Shown here: positions 9,203 through 19,574 of the stretch, piece by piece
Layout of the letters: each line of letters begins with the position of its first letter
Position numbering within the stretch: position 1 is the first letter of the stretch
NCBI RefSeq assembly: GCF_014206975.1
Contig: NZ_JACHOU010000002.1
Location: 186,001 to 250,000, forward strand
Direction of reading: 5' to 3'
DNA: 64,000 nt
Source: Aminobacter aganoensis
Lineage (GTDB): Bacteria; Pseudomonadota; Alphaproteobacteria; Rhizobiales; Rhizobiaceae
Program-made: the position numbers and the translations under genes
The notes under the pieces: model-generated
Told to the model about the DNA's origin: nothing
Seen by the model: only the letters and a program-made list of their open reading frames with translations
The model's database searches: none

Positions 9203-9309
9203 CGACTGTCTCCTTTGAGTGCCGAGCCTGAAGTCAGCCCGGAAAGCATAGGATCTCTAGTTACTAGAGCTTCAAGGGCAACGTAGACGGCAAGACAGAA
9301 TGACGCAGC

Positions 9310-10203
9310 TCAGTGGATGCTCTCCAGCGGCGCGCAGTTCTCGCGCTCCATCTGCAGCGTGGTGTGGTGAAGGTCGAACTTGTCCTGCAAGCGGGCTTCG
9401 ATCGCACGGCGCACCGTCTCGGCGTCGGCACCTTCCTCCAGTACCACATGGGCCGTCAGCGACGCCTTGCTCTGGGTGATCGCCCAGAGATGCAGGTCGT
9501 GCACCGAGTCCGCACCCGGTACGGTGGCAACGGCTTGCTCGACCTCGGCCAGGTTCATGCCGGGCGGCACGCCTTCGAGCAGGATGTTGACGCATTCCTT
9601 GAGGAGTACCCAGGTGCGCGGGAACACCATGAAGCCGATGCCGACGGCGATCAGCGAATCCACCCACTGCCAGCCGGTGAACCAGATGACGAGCGCGCCG
9701 GCTATGACGCCGACCGAACCCAGCATGTCGGCCCAGACTTCGAGATAGGCGCCCTTGACGTTGAGGCTCTTGTCCTTGTGCCCGGTCAGCAGGCGCATCG
9801 ACGTGAAATTGACGGCAAGGCCGATGACGGCGACGACGAGCATGCCGAGCGAGGCGATCTCGGTCGGCTGGTTGAGCCGCTCATAGGCCTCGTAGAGGAT
9901 GTAGAAGGCTATGCCGAGCAGCACCAGCGCATTGAACGCCGCGGCCAGGATCTCGAAGCGGGCGTAGCCATAGGTGCGCAACAGGTCGGCGGCGCGCCGG
10001 CCCACCTTGATGGCGATCAGCGCGATCGCCAGCGCCATGGCGTCGGTCGCCATGTGCATGGCATCGGAGATCAGCGCCAGGCTGCCGGTGACGATGCCGC
10101 CGACAACCTCGGCGATCATGAAGCCGCCGGTCAAGCCGAATGCCAGCCAGAGCCTGGTCTCCGGCGTGTTCTGCATGTCGCCGTGATCGTGATCGCCGCT
10201 CAT
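9310..10203 (-). CDS. Cation diffusion facilitator metal exporter (ZitB/CzcD type)
   Basis: A 297-residue CDF transporter: six predicted membrane segments, then a cytoplasmic domain of about 90 residues. A short His/Asp-rich N-terminus (MSGDHDHGDM) and the membrane metal-site region SDAMHMATDAMALAIALIA are visible. CDF proteins export divalent metals such as zinc, cobalt or cadmium by proton exchange. It stands alone, leftward, 103 bp from the oxidoreductase. No metal-regulator gene adjoins it. Confidence 0.92.
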   Translation of the reverse strand: MSGDHDHGDMQNTPETRLWLAFGLTGGFMIAEVVGGIVTGSLALISDAMHMATDAMALAIALIAIKVGRRAADLLRTYGYARFEILAAAFNALVLLGIAFYILYEAYERLNQPTEIASLGMLVVAVIGLAVNFTSMRLLTGHKDKSLNVKGAYLEVWADMLGSVGVIAGALVIWFTGWQWVDSLIAVGIGFMVFPRTWVLLKECVNILLEGVPPGMNLAEVEQAVATVPGADSVHDLHLWAITQSKASLTAHVVLEEGADAETVRRAIEARLQDKFDLHHTTLQMERENCAPLESIH

Positions 10204-10306
10204 CGTTCGTCCCCTCGCGCCGCGCTGGCGCCATATTGGGGAGACGGGCGGAATTGAAAACCCCTTCCGCCCTCACCGCGGATCACCTTGTCGTGGGTGA
10301 GCGCAT

Positions 10307-12412
10307 CTACACCGCGCGCACCCAAACCTTGTTGTCGTGCACGGCCGCACCGCCATAGGGCGCCGGCGCGTCGGCACCGGTCAGCACATTGATGCCCTCG
10401 CCGCGCTCATGATCCGAATTCGGCCAGATGCCCTCGGCGATGACCACGCCACGCTGGATCTTGTCGAACAGTTTCGCATGCAGCACGACTTCGCCGCGCG
10501 TGTTGCCGATTTCGACGCGGTCGCCCGTTGAAACGCCCATCGCCGCGGCATCCTCGGGATGGATCAGCAATTCGGGCCGCCCTTCCTTCTCGCGCGACAC
10601 AGGCGTCTCGGCGAAGGTCGAATTGAGGAAGTTGCGCGCCGGGGAGGTCGCCAGCCGGAACGGATGCTCGGCATCGGCCACCTCGATCAGATCGACATGG
10701 TCGGGGAACTCCGGCAGTTGCTGGTAGGGCCCGAAAATGCCCATGCTCTTCGGCGGCTTGTTGGGCGCCGAACCGCCATTCCACTGCGGCTTGAAGCGGA
10801 ACTTGCCGTCGGGATGGCCGAACCCGTTGAGGAAATGCGCGTCCTCGAACTCGGGCTGCATGTCCGCCCATTTCTTGTCCTTGAACGAAGCGAAATCGCC
10901 GAGCCCCTTCTTCGTCAGTATGACGTCGATGTGCTCGCGTTCGGTCATGCCGAAGCCGGGCAGATGCGCCACGCCAAGCCGCTTGCCCAGTTCCTCGATG
11001 ACGTAGTGATTGGTGCCCGGCCCCTCCGGCGGGTCGATCAGCTTCGGACCCAGCGTGATGTGCTGGTTGCCGCCGCCCTTGTAGATATCGTCATGCTCGA
11101 GGAACATCGTCGCCGGCAGCACGACGTCGGCGACCTTCGCGGTGTCGGTCATGAACTGCTCATGCACGCAAGCGAACAGGTCGTCGCGCAGGAAGCCCTG
11201 GCGCACCAGGCGCTGCTCGGGCGCGACATTCATCGGATTGGTATTTTGGACCAGCAGCGCCGTCACCGGCGGGCCGCCATATAGCGCATCCTCGGCACCT
11301 GTCAGCACCGGGCCGATGCGCGAATGGTCGAGGTAGCGGATCTTGGGATCGCGAAACTTGGTGCCTTCGAGCAGCTCGCCATTGAGCTTGAAGATGCCCG
11401 AATTGGAGTGGAAAGCGCCGCCGCCTTCATGCTGCCAGGCCCCCGTCACCGCCGGGATCGACAGCGCGGCATGCATGTTGACCGAGCCGTTGCGTTGACG
11501 CGAAAAGCCGTAGCCGAGGCGGAAGAACGTCTTCTTGGTGGTGCCGACGAGCCGGGCGAAGGCCTCGATATCGTCGACCGACAGGCCGGTGATGCCAGCC
11601 GCCCATTCCGGCGTCCTGTCGCGCAGGTGCGCTTCCAGGCCCTTGGGGTCGTCGGTGTATTTTTCGAGATAAGGCCGGTCGGCAAGGCCATCGCGGAACA
11701 GCACATGCATGACAGCGCAGGCCAGGGCGGCGTCGGTGCCGGGCTTCAGCACCAGGCCCATGTCGGCCTGCTTCATGGTGGCCGTCTCGTAGATGTCGAT
11801 AACGACGATCCTGGTCCCGCGTTCCTTGCGCGCCTTGATCGCATGCGTCATCACATTGACCTGGGTGACCACGGCATTGGTGCCCCAGATCACCACGCAG
11901 TCGGACTTGCCCATCTCGCGCGGGTCGGATCCGCGTAGCGCGCCCGTGCCCATCACATAGCCGGTCCAGGCCAGGTTGGTGCAGATCGAGCCGAAGAAGC
12001 CCGAGTACTTCTTGGCGTGTCGCAGCCGCTCGATGCCGTCGCGCTGCACCAGCCCCATCGTGCCGGCGTAGAAATAGGGCCAGACGGTCTCCGAGCCGTA
12101 CTTCTCCTCGGCGGCGATGAATTTTTCGGCGACGAGGTCGAGTGCCGCTTCCCAGCTCGCTTCCTTCCAGTGGCCGTCGCCCTTGGCGCCGGCGCGGATC
12201 AGCGGCTTCAGCAAACGGTCGGGATGGTGGACGCGGTCGGCATAACGCGCGACCTTGGCGCAGATCACGCCAGCCGTGTAGCTGTTGTCCTTGGCGCCGT
12301 GCACCCGGCCAATGCGCTTGTCGTCGAGCAGTTCGACGTCGAGCGCGCAGGTCGAGGGGCAGTCATGCGGACAGGCGGAATGGCCGACCCTGATCTTGGC
12401 GTGCTGGTTCAT
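10307..12412 (-). CDS. Molybdopterin-dependent oxidoreductase (DMSO reductase family), cytoplasmic
   Basis: A 701-residue protein with the family order: an N-terminal [4Fe-4S] domain (CPHDCPSTC near residue 14 with a fourth Cys in GVICAKVA), a large molybdopterin domain, and a C-terminal molybdopterin-dinucleotide-binding domain (PARNFLNSTF ... GDRVEIGNTRGEV). There is no twin-arginine signal, so it is probably cytoplasmic and uses a bis-MGD cofactor. The substrate is unknown; length and motifs resemble the broad formate dehydrogenase/nitrate reductase/BisC-like group. It is a single gene with no electron-transfer subunit beside it. A 12-bp perfect hairpin lies just upstream. Confidence 0.9.
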   Translation of the reverse strand: MNQHAKIRVGHSACPHDCPSTCALDVELLDDKRIGRVHGAKDNSYTAGVICAKVARYADRVHHPDRLLKPLIRAGAKGDGHWKEASWEAALDLVAEKFIAAEEKYGSETVWPYFYAGTMGLVQRDGIERLRHAKKYSGFFGSICTNLAWTGYVMGTGALRGSDPREMGKSDCVVIWGTNAVVTQVNVMTHAIKARKERGTRIVVIDIYETATMKQADMGLVLKPGTDAALACAVMHVLFRDGLADRPYLEKYTDDPKGLEAHLRDRTPEWAAGITGLSVDDIEAFARLVGTTKKTFFRLGYGFSRQRNGSVNMHAALSIPAVTGAWQHEGGGAFHSNSGIFKLNGELLEGTKFRDPKIRYLDHSRIGPVLTGAEDALYGGPPVTALLVQNTNPMNVAPEQRLVRQGFLRDDLFACVHEQFMTDTAKVADVVLPATMFLEHDDIYKGGGNQHITLGPKLIDPPEGPGTNHYVIEELGKRLGVAHLPGFGMTEREHIDVILTKKGLGDFASFKDKKWADMQPEFEDAHFLNGFGHPDGKFRFKPQWNGGSAPNKPPKSMGIFGPYQQLPEFPDHVDLIEVADAEHPFRLATSPARNFLNSTFAETPVSREKEGRPELLIHPEDAAAMGVSTGDRVEIGNTRGEVVLHAKLFDKIQRGVVIAEGIWPNSDHERGEGINVLTGADAPAPYGGAAVHDNKVWVRAV

Positions 12413-12430
12413 GGCGCCCTTTTACCCTGA

Positions 12431-12461
12431 TGTCGGATTGGCGTGTAGGGCCAATCCGACA
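12431..12461. terminator. Perfect 12-bp stem-loop between the ABC-F and oxidoreductase genes
   Basis: TGTCGGATTGGC (12431-12442) pairs with its exact complement at 12450-12461 across a 7-base loop. It lies downstream of the ABC-F stop and 19 bp upstream of the oxidoreductase ATG, both leftward. No T-run follows on either strand, so it is terminator-like but not a standard intrinsic terminator; a leader structure is the alternative. Confidence 0.5.
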
Positions 12462-12478
12462 ATGGTCTGACCGCCAGC

Positions 12479-14356
<1,878 letters not shown>

Positions 14357-14442
14357 GGCGGCGGTTTTGGCCGAGAGTTGCAGCAATGGCAAGGGTGCGC
14401 TGCGCACGTTAGACGCAACGCATGGTCGAAAATGCCTTGGGT

Positions 14443-15717
14443 TCAGGCGATAGCCGGCCTGCCCATGCGGTGCATGGCGCCTTCGCTCGCCTCACTACCG
14501 AGAACGGCGGCACGGCCATCCAGCGAGGCAGGGGGCGGCGAAGCGTAGCCAAGAGCGAAGAGCACGGCCGAGCCGGCAGCGAAGGCCGCAAAGAGCATGA
14601 ACATGCCTTGCCCGCCAAACATGCCGAGCATCATTCCACCGAGCAGCGGCCCGAAGAAATTGCCCACCGAGCACAGCGAATGTGCGCCGAAATAGGCCCC
14701 GCGGTTGCCGTCGTTCGAGATCCGGTCGACCAGCACATATTCCGAGGGAACCACCAGGACCTCGCCGATGGTGAACAGCACCATGAAGCCGATCAGCATG
14801 GTGGCGCTGGTGGCAAAGGCAAAACCGACCTCGCCGCCGAGAAACAGCAGGCAGCCGAGCACCATTGCCTTCATCGGCCCGATGCGCTCGATCACCATCC
14901 GCGCCGGTGCCGTGGCAAGAACCACCACCGCCGCGTTGGTGGTCACCAGCCAGGCAAAGATCGTGACGCCGTCTTCCAGGCTGGTGGTGAGATACTGCGA
15001 CAGGGTTACCGACCATTGGCCGTAGACGGCCAGCAGCAGCGTGCCGCCACCGAGGTAGAAGATCAGCCTGCGGTCGCGCAAAGTCGCGAGCAAGCGGCGG
15101 AAGCCTGGCATCTGCGCAGCCGCATTGGCTCCAGCCGTACCGACGAAGACGGCCGGGACGATGAGGAAGATCGCGGCCGAGAAGGCGAAGTGCACCGTAC
15201 CGGCGATGAAGAACGGCATCGGCGAATTGGCGCCGATGGCGATGCCGATCATCGGCCCGACGGCCCAGCCGGCATTGATCACCAGATAACGCCAGGAAAA
15301 CACCTTGAGCCTGAGCTGTTCGGGCGCCGCATCGCTCATCAGCGCACGGGAGACAGGTTCGTAGACGGCGGCAGCCACCGACGAGACGATGTGGGCAATG
15401 GCAAATGCGGCGACAGATTGCGCCAGCCCCAGGCCGACCAGCCCGAGACCGGCGAACAACAGCGCCACAGTCAGCACGCTGCGGCGGCCGATGCGGTCGG
15501 ACAGCGTTCCTGCAAAGGGGCTGGCGGCGGCGCCAAGCAACGGACCGGCGCCGATCAGCATGCCGATGGTTGCCGGGCCGAGGCCGAAATCCTTCTGAAG
15601 GCGGATGGCCAGGAAGGTCAGTGTCATGCCGCGCGCGATCGCCACCATGCCGGAGCCCGCGATGAGCAGCAGCACGATTGCCTGGCCGGTCTTTTTGCCG
15701 AAGGCGCGCAAGGGCAT
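14443..15717 (-). CDS. Major facilitator superfamily transporter
   Basis: About 424 residues and 12 membrane segments. The MFS loop 2-3 motif is present as GTLSDRIGRRSVL near residue 75. The family is a drug/metabolite exporter-like MFS group; no substrate can be read from sequence. I start at MPLRAFGKKTGQ (15717), just before the first membrane segment with GGGG upstream; the frame stays open 34 codons further to 15819. It is leftward and 86 bp before the ABC-F gene start. Confidence 0.88.
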   Translation of the reverse strand: MPLRAFGKKTGQAIVLLLIAGSGMVAIARGMTLTFLAIRLQKDFGLGPATIGMLIGAGPLLGAAASPFAGTLSDRIGRRSVLTVALLFAGLGLVGLGLAQSVAAFAIAHIVSSVAAAVYEPVSRALMSDAAPEQLRLKVFSWRYLVINAGWAVGPMIGIAIGANSPMPFFIAGTVHFAFSAAIFLIVPAVFVGTAGANAAAQMPGFRRLLATLRDRRLIFYLGGGTLLLAVYGQWSVTLSQYLTTSLEDGVTIFAWLVTTNAAVVVLATAPARMVIERIGPMKAMVLGCLLFLGGEVGFAFATSATMLIGFMVLFTIGEVLVVPSEYVLVDRISNDGNRGAYFGAHSLCSVGNFFGPLLGGMMLGMFGGQGMFMLFAAFAAGSAVLFALGYASPPPASLDGRAAVLGSEASEGAMHRMGRPAIA

Positions 15718-15865
15718 TCCCCGTGGTTCGAAAATCGCGGTCGCCAATGGGATATGAAATCCGTGGCTGACCGTCGCATCCCTCTGTCTCACCCGGGGCG
15801 AGAAGGCAAGCGGCCGCAACGGCAGGATGTCATGATCCAGACAGGCTCATGACATTTCGCTCCTG

Positions 15866-15897
15866 GAAAACGAAACGGCCCGCAGATCGCGGGCCGT
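15866..15897 (-). terminator. Intrinsic terminator of the glycine-rich secreted protein gene
   Basis: ACGGCCCGC (15875-15883) pairs with GCGGGCCGT (15889-15897). Read on the minus strand the stem is followed by TTCGTTTT. It lies about 20 bp downstream of the stop at 15920. Confidence 0.75.
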
Positions 15898-15919
15898 CCG
15901 AAAAGTCTGATTGGGCGCC

Positions 15920-16576
15920 TCAGCGGCTGGCGGTGCGCAGCAGCTTGCAGAGCTCGCGCAGGTCGCTTTCAAAGGCCATCGGGTTCGACAGAACCATCTT
16001 GCAGCGCTTGACGTAGGCCGCCACCTGCGCCGCGCTCATGCCTTTGATCACGCCAGGATTAATGCCGGGAACGCCCGGGCCGCCGGGTCCACCGGGACCG
16101 CCAGGGCCGGCAATGCCGGGACCGCCGACGTTGACGCCGAGGTCGAGCAACGTGCTGCCGCCCAGTCCGACATTGGTACTGACCTTGGCCAGGCTGCCAT
16201 TGCCGCCGACATTGGCCCCGAGATTGGCGTTGAGCCCGCGCGATCCGCCGACAGTGGCATTGGCCTTGGCATCGACCAGGCCCTTGCTGCTGCCCACATT
16301 GGCGCCGACATTGGCGTTGATGCCCTTCGAGCCGCCGACCGAGGCGCTGACATCCGCGCCGGCGAGCCCCTTGCTGCCGCCGCTGCCCAGGCCGACGTCT
16401 GCGTTGACGCCGCCCGATCCGCCCACCGTCGCGCCGATGCCCTTAGAATCGACAGAGACGCCGAGGCCGCCGCTACGGCTGCCGATCTCGAGTGCCGTCG
16501 CCGGCAGGCTCAACGCGGCAAGGACGACGCCCCCTGCCAGAGCTTTCACAAGAGTCGTTGAACAACAATATGCCAT
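15920..16576 (-). CDS. Secreted glycine-rich repeat protein with collagen-like segment
   Basis: A 218-residue protein with a signal peptide (hydrophobic VLAALSLPATA, probable cut near residue 29). The next ~110 residues are imperfect repeats of 14-18 residues built on GGSKGLNANVGANVG, with hydrophobic residues at alternate positions. A Gly-Pro run (GPGGPGGPGGPGVPG) follows. The C-terminal ~50 residues (AAQVAAYVKRC ... LRELCKLLRTASR) look helical and hold two cysteines that could form a disulfide. This is a secreted or surface structural protein by appearance; the function is unknown. It has its own terminator and a very AT-rich upstream region, so it is a single-gene unit. Confidence 0.75.
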   Translation of the reverse strand: MAYCCSTTLVKALAGGVVLAALSLPATALEIGSRSGGLGVSVDSKGIGATVGGSGGVNADVGLGSGGSKGLAGADVSASVGGSKGINANVGANVGSSKGLVDAKANATVGGSRGLNANLGANVGGNGSLAKVSTNVGLGGSTLLDLGVNVGGPGIAGPGGPGGPGGPGVPGINPGVIKGMSAAQVAAYVKRCKMVLSNPMAFESDLRELCKLLRTASR

Positions 16577-16639
16577 GTCCTTCTCCCTGTGGTTGCCAAA
16601 TGCAACAACCAGTCACCTGAAACCGGCTGCACTTCAACC

Positions 16640-16782
16640 AACGTCACACCGCAGGAATAAGTTTCATCGATTTCTTGTTTTCCTTAGATTTTCTCTGCGC
16701 AATCGACCGCATCTACTTGCGATAGTAAATTCTCAAACGATTTTTATATTTCATTTTTAAAATATAAAAATTTAATTCTATT
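16640..16782. promoter_or_regulatory. A/T-rich island with a 12-bp all-A/T inverted repeat
   Basis: The 206 bp between the repeat protein (start 16576) and the DinB gene (stop 16783) is sharply A/T-rich against its GC-rich surroundings, most of all 16736-16782. ATTTTTATATTT (16740-16751) is exactly complementary to 16760-16771. It is upstream of the secreted protein and downstream of dinB, so it may be a promoter/silencer region (for example a MucR target) and a dinB terminator. Confidence 0.45.
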
Positions 16783-17295
16783 TTACGCAAACGCCCTGCC
16801 ATCTTCCGTTCTCTGAAACTGAATGAGGTCGAGGCCGACCGACTCCCGACCGAGAACTGTCAGGATCATATGGGCCTGTCCGCGATGGTGGGTCTGGTGA
16901 TTGAAGAGGTGCACCAGCGCCGGCGCCAGCCGCTGGGAAATGGTGCGCATGTCGGTGACGGTCATGTAGGTGAAGCGGCCGGCAAATGCCGCATCGCTGA
17001 GCGAGCCGATCCATTCCACGATGCGCTGGTCCTCGGCCTTGCGTGCCACCCGCAGCTTGTCGAAGTCGGCATGGACGATCGTATCCAGGGCGGCCGGCGC
17101 ATCGCCTTCGCCGGTGAAGCGCTTCATCCAGATGCGGTCGGCAACCAGCAGATGGTTGAGCGTACCCCTCAGCGACTTGAAGAAAGCGCCGGTATCGCGG
17201 GCGAACTGTTCTTCGTCGAGCGTGGCTGCGGCCTGGTAAATCCGCTCGTTGGCCCATTGATTGTAGGCGGCCAACATCATGAAATACTGCTTCAT
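16783..17295 (-). CDS. DinB family protein
   Basis: A 170-residue four-helix-bundle protein of the DinB/YfiT metalloenzyme superfamily. The three histidines expected for the metal site are visible: one in TLNHLLVADR and a pair in the segment HLFNHQTHHRGQAH. Members include thiol-dependent transferases; the exact reaction is unknown. I start at MKQYFMMLAAYNQWANE (17295), placed by AAGGATATCAG upstream; the frame stays open 8 codons further. It is divergent from the GST at 17356, with 60 bp between the starts. Confidence 0.88.
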   Translation of the reverse strand: MKQYFMMLAAYNQWANERIYQAAATLDEEQFARDTGAFFKSLRGTLNHLLVADRIWMKRFTGEGDAPAALDTIVHADFDKLRVARKAEDQRIVEWIGSLSDAAFAGRFTYMTVTDMRTISQRLAPALVHLFNHQTHHRGQAHMILTVLGRESVGLDLIQFQRTEDGRAFA

Positions 17296-17355
17296 CTGAT
17301 ATCCTTCGGCACTTCGCATTCAATTCCCTCCTTACTACAGCCCATCGGGAACCCA

Positions 17356-18048
17356 ATGACCATTCTGCTCTATGATCTCGTCGGCCGCGACGCGGCCCGC
17401 CCGTTCAGCCCGCATTGCTGGAAGGTGGCGATGGCACTCGCCCACAAGGGACTCGACTATCGCGCGGTTCCGACGCGCTTCCTCGAAGTCCCCGGGATAG
17501 AAGGCGGTGTCTCGACGACCATCCCGGTTATCCGCGACGGCGACAAGGTCGTGTCCGATTCCTTCGCCATCGCGCTCTATCTCGAAGAGACCTATCCCGA
17601 CCGACCGACGCTGTTCGGTGGCAAGGGTGGCCAGGCACATGCACGCTTTATCGAGCGCTGGTCGCAACTGACCATCCATCCCTATCTCGGCGTTACCGCT
17701 CTCGGCGCCCTGCACGGCATGCAGGACGACGCCAATGCAGGCTACTTCCGCAGCAGCCGCGAAGCGCGCTACGGCAAAGCGCTGGAGGAGGTTACGGCAG
17801 GGCGCGAGGCGGGACTCTCCAGCTTCCGGGCAGCGCTCGAACCACTGCGCAGCATGCTGTCCTATCAGCGGTGGATCGGCGGCGACGGCCCGCTGTTTGC
17901 CGACTACATCGTGTTCGGCGCCTTCCAGTGGGTGCGCGTCGCCACGGCATTCCAGTCCATCGACGCGAACGACCCCATCGCGGAGTGGTTCGGCCGCTGC
18001 CTCGATCTCCACGCCGGACTCGGACGCAGCGTGCCAGCGGCAGCCTGA
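17356..18048 (+). CDS. Glutathione S-transferase family protein
   Basis: A 230-residue GST. The N-terminal thioredoxin-like domain begins [21 protein letters not shown], contains the cis-Pro region [16 protein letters not shown], and is followed by an all-helical domain. The SPHCWK region near residue 18 resembles the beta-etherase-like or uncharacterised proteobacterial GST classes. Substrate unknown. The frame stays open far upstream, but the ATG at 17356 is the conserved start of the domain. It is followed by ndk 73 bp downstream. Confidence 0.88.
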   Translation: MTILLYDLVGRDAARPFSPHCWKVAMALAHKGLDYRAVPTRFLEVPGIEGGVSTTIPVIRDGDKVVSDSFAIALYLEETYPDRPTLFGGKGGQAHARFIERWSQLTIHPYLGVTALGALHGMQDDANAGYFRSSREARYGKALEEVTAGREAGLSSFRAALEPLRSMLSYQRWIGGDGPLFADYIVFGAFQWVRVATAFQSIDANDPIAEWFGRCLDLHAGLGRSVPAAA

Positions 18049-18121
18049 CCCCTTGGCAATGCGGCGGGCGGCCTGTATAGAGCCCGCCACACTGCAAATC
18101 CCCATATCACAAGGACCTATC

Positions 18122-18544
18122 ATGGCGATCGAACGCACTTTTTCGATGATCAAGCCGGACGCAACCAGGCGCAACCTGACCGGCGCCATCACCAAGATGC
18201 TCGAGGATGCCGGCCTGCGCGTCGTCGCTTCCAAGCGCGTGTGGATGAGCCGCCGCGAGGCCGAGGGCTTCTACGCCGTCCACAAGGAACGTCCCTTCTT
18301 CGGCGAGCTCGTCGAGTTCATGTCGTCGGCCCCGACGATCGTCCAGGTTCTCGAAGGCGAAAACGCGATTGCCAAGAACCGCGAAGTGATGGGCGCCACC
18401 AACCCGGCCAACGCTGCCGAAGGCACCATCCGCAAGGTCCACGCCCTGTCGATCGGCGAAAACTCCGTCCACGGCTCGGACGCTCCCGAGACCGCTGCCG
18501 AAGAGATCGCCTACTGGTTCTCGGGTACCGAGGTCGTCGGCTGA
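18122..18544 (+). CDS. ndk: Nucleoside diphosphate kinase
   Basis: A 140-residue Ndk, the usual length. It starts [17 protein letters not shown]; the phosphorylated His is in [10 protein letters not shown] near residue 117. It moves the terminal phosphate between nucleoside triphosphates and diphosphates. AAGGACC precedes the ATG. A strong intrinsic terminator closes the gene at 18581, so with its own leader it is a single-gene unit or the end of the GST transcript. Confidence 0.97.
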   Translation: MAIERTFSMIKPDATRRNLTGAITKMLEDAGLRVVASKRVWMSRREAEGFYAVHKERPFFGELVEFMSSAPTIVQVLEGENAIAKNREVMGATNPANAAEGTIRKVHALSIGENSVHGSDAPETAAEEIAYWFSGTEVVG

Positions 18545-18580
18545 TTCAGCCGAGGCTCTCAAGCCACTGATACAGAATCG

Positions 18581-18613
18581 AAAGCCGGGGCCTGCGCCCC
18601 GGCTTTTTCTTTG
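18581..18613 (+). terminator. Intrinsic terminator of ndk
   Basis: An 11-bp stem, AAAGCCGGGGC (18581-18591) with GCCCCGGCTTT (18596-18606), and a 4-base loop, followed by TTCTTTG. It ends the ndk transcript. Confidence 0.9.
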
Positions 18614-18689
18614 TTCCGAAGGCTTCTCCCAGATCGCAAGACTAAGCTATTTCAATGGCTTGTCTTGCTCCGCCGAGAAACCGATTCAA

Positions 18690-19454
18690 TCAGCCGGCGA
18701 CGAAGCGCAGCACGTCCTTGCCGTCCTTGTCGGCGAGGATCAGCTTGCCTGCTTCGATACGGAACGCGGCGGCACGGCCCAGCGCTTCGTGGAACTTGTG
18801 TTCCTGGTCCATGGCCGCCTGCTCGCAGGCCATCTGCGTCGAGCCTACCTGTCCGAACTCGATCTTGCTGCCGTCGACCTTGGCGCTGCCGAAATAGCCG
18901 TTGCAGCCACCGCGACCGGAGACCTTGCCGTCCTTGCCAAGGCGCAGCGTCGACTTGGCCTTCTCGCTGACCGCAGCGCCGCCAATGTCTTCGGCCACCC
19001 AGTCACGCTCGAAGATGCTTTCGTCCTCGGCCGCGCCCGACTGCCTAACCATCTTGACCACCATCGTCTGCGGGCCGGCGGTCAACGGGTCGAGCCCATG
19101 ATGCTCATCGTTGATGAACCAAAGCTGGCCATCGACGCTGATGCGCGCCTGCAGGGCATAGGTCATGTTGGTCTTGATGGCGGCCGGGTCGAAGGGAATC
19201 GCAAACTTGATCGGCACCTGGCCGGCAGGATCGATCTTCTGCTCGCCGAGTATCCTGGCGGGGGCATCGGCCAGGGAGACATCGGCAAGCTGCACAGAAA
19301 GCACCGCATTCGGCGGCAGGGCGATGCGCTCGCGATAGAGCACCTCGCCGGTGACCGACGTCTCGTCGGCCGCAGCCATGACGGGAACCGCCAGCATGCC
19401 GATCACCATCGGCGCAAAGCCGAAGACTAGAAATTCTGCGAGTTTGCCGATCAT
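18690..19454 (-). CDS. YbaY-like plus META domain envelope protein
   Basis: A 254-residue exported protein with two domains. After a signal peptide (VFGFAPMVIGMLAVPVMAAA) comes a YbaY-type domain (about residues 30-130: VTGEVLYRERIALPPNAVL ... IKFAIPFDPAAI). A META/HslJ domain follows (about 150-254), with the motif GRGGCNGYFG and a second Cys in QMACEQAAMDQE. META proteins such as HslJ are linked to heat and novobiocin tolerance, and the domain contains a typical Cys pair. I start at MIGKLAEF with GGGGAGAAAGCC upstream; the frame stays open 39 codons further. Confidence 0.85.
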   Translation of the reverse strand: MIGKLAEFLVFGFAPMVIGMLAVPVMAAADETSVTGEVLYRERIALPPNAVLSVQLADVSLADAPARILGEQKIDPAGQVPIKFAIPFDPAAIKTNMTYALQARISVDGQLWFINDEHHGLDPLTAGPQTMVVKMVRQSGAAEDESIFERDWVAEDIGGAAVSEKAKSTLRLGKDGKVSGRGGCNGYFGSAKVDGSKIEFGQVGSTQMACEQAAMDQEHKFHEALGRAAAFRIEAGKLILADKDGKDVLRFVAG

Positions 19455-19574
19455 GGCTTTCTCCCCAATGCGTTGTTGCCGAGACGGCGCGCCGGAGCGC
19501 GGCGTTTCGCGAATGAAGCTACAAAGGATTGCGGTGGTTCCAAGGCCGCCGACGCATCTCGCCGCGGCCACCCG

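Noticed and set aside
9255-9269. CTCTAG-TTA-CTAGAG palindrome in the gap between the CDF gene and the membrane-protein gene
   Set aside because: Six base pairs with a three-base loop is too short to call as an operator or terminator without a second copy.
14422-15852. 476-codon open frame on the plus strand opposite the MFS gene
   Set aside because: Low-complexity His/Asp/Gln/Arg content typical of the complement of membrane-protein codons; no motif.
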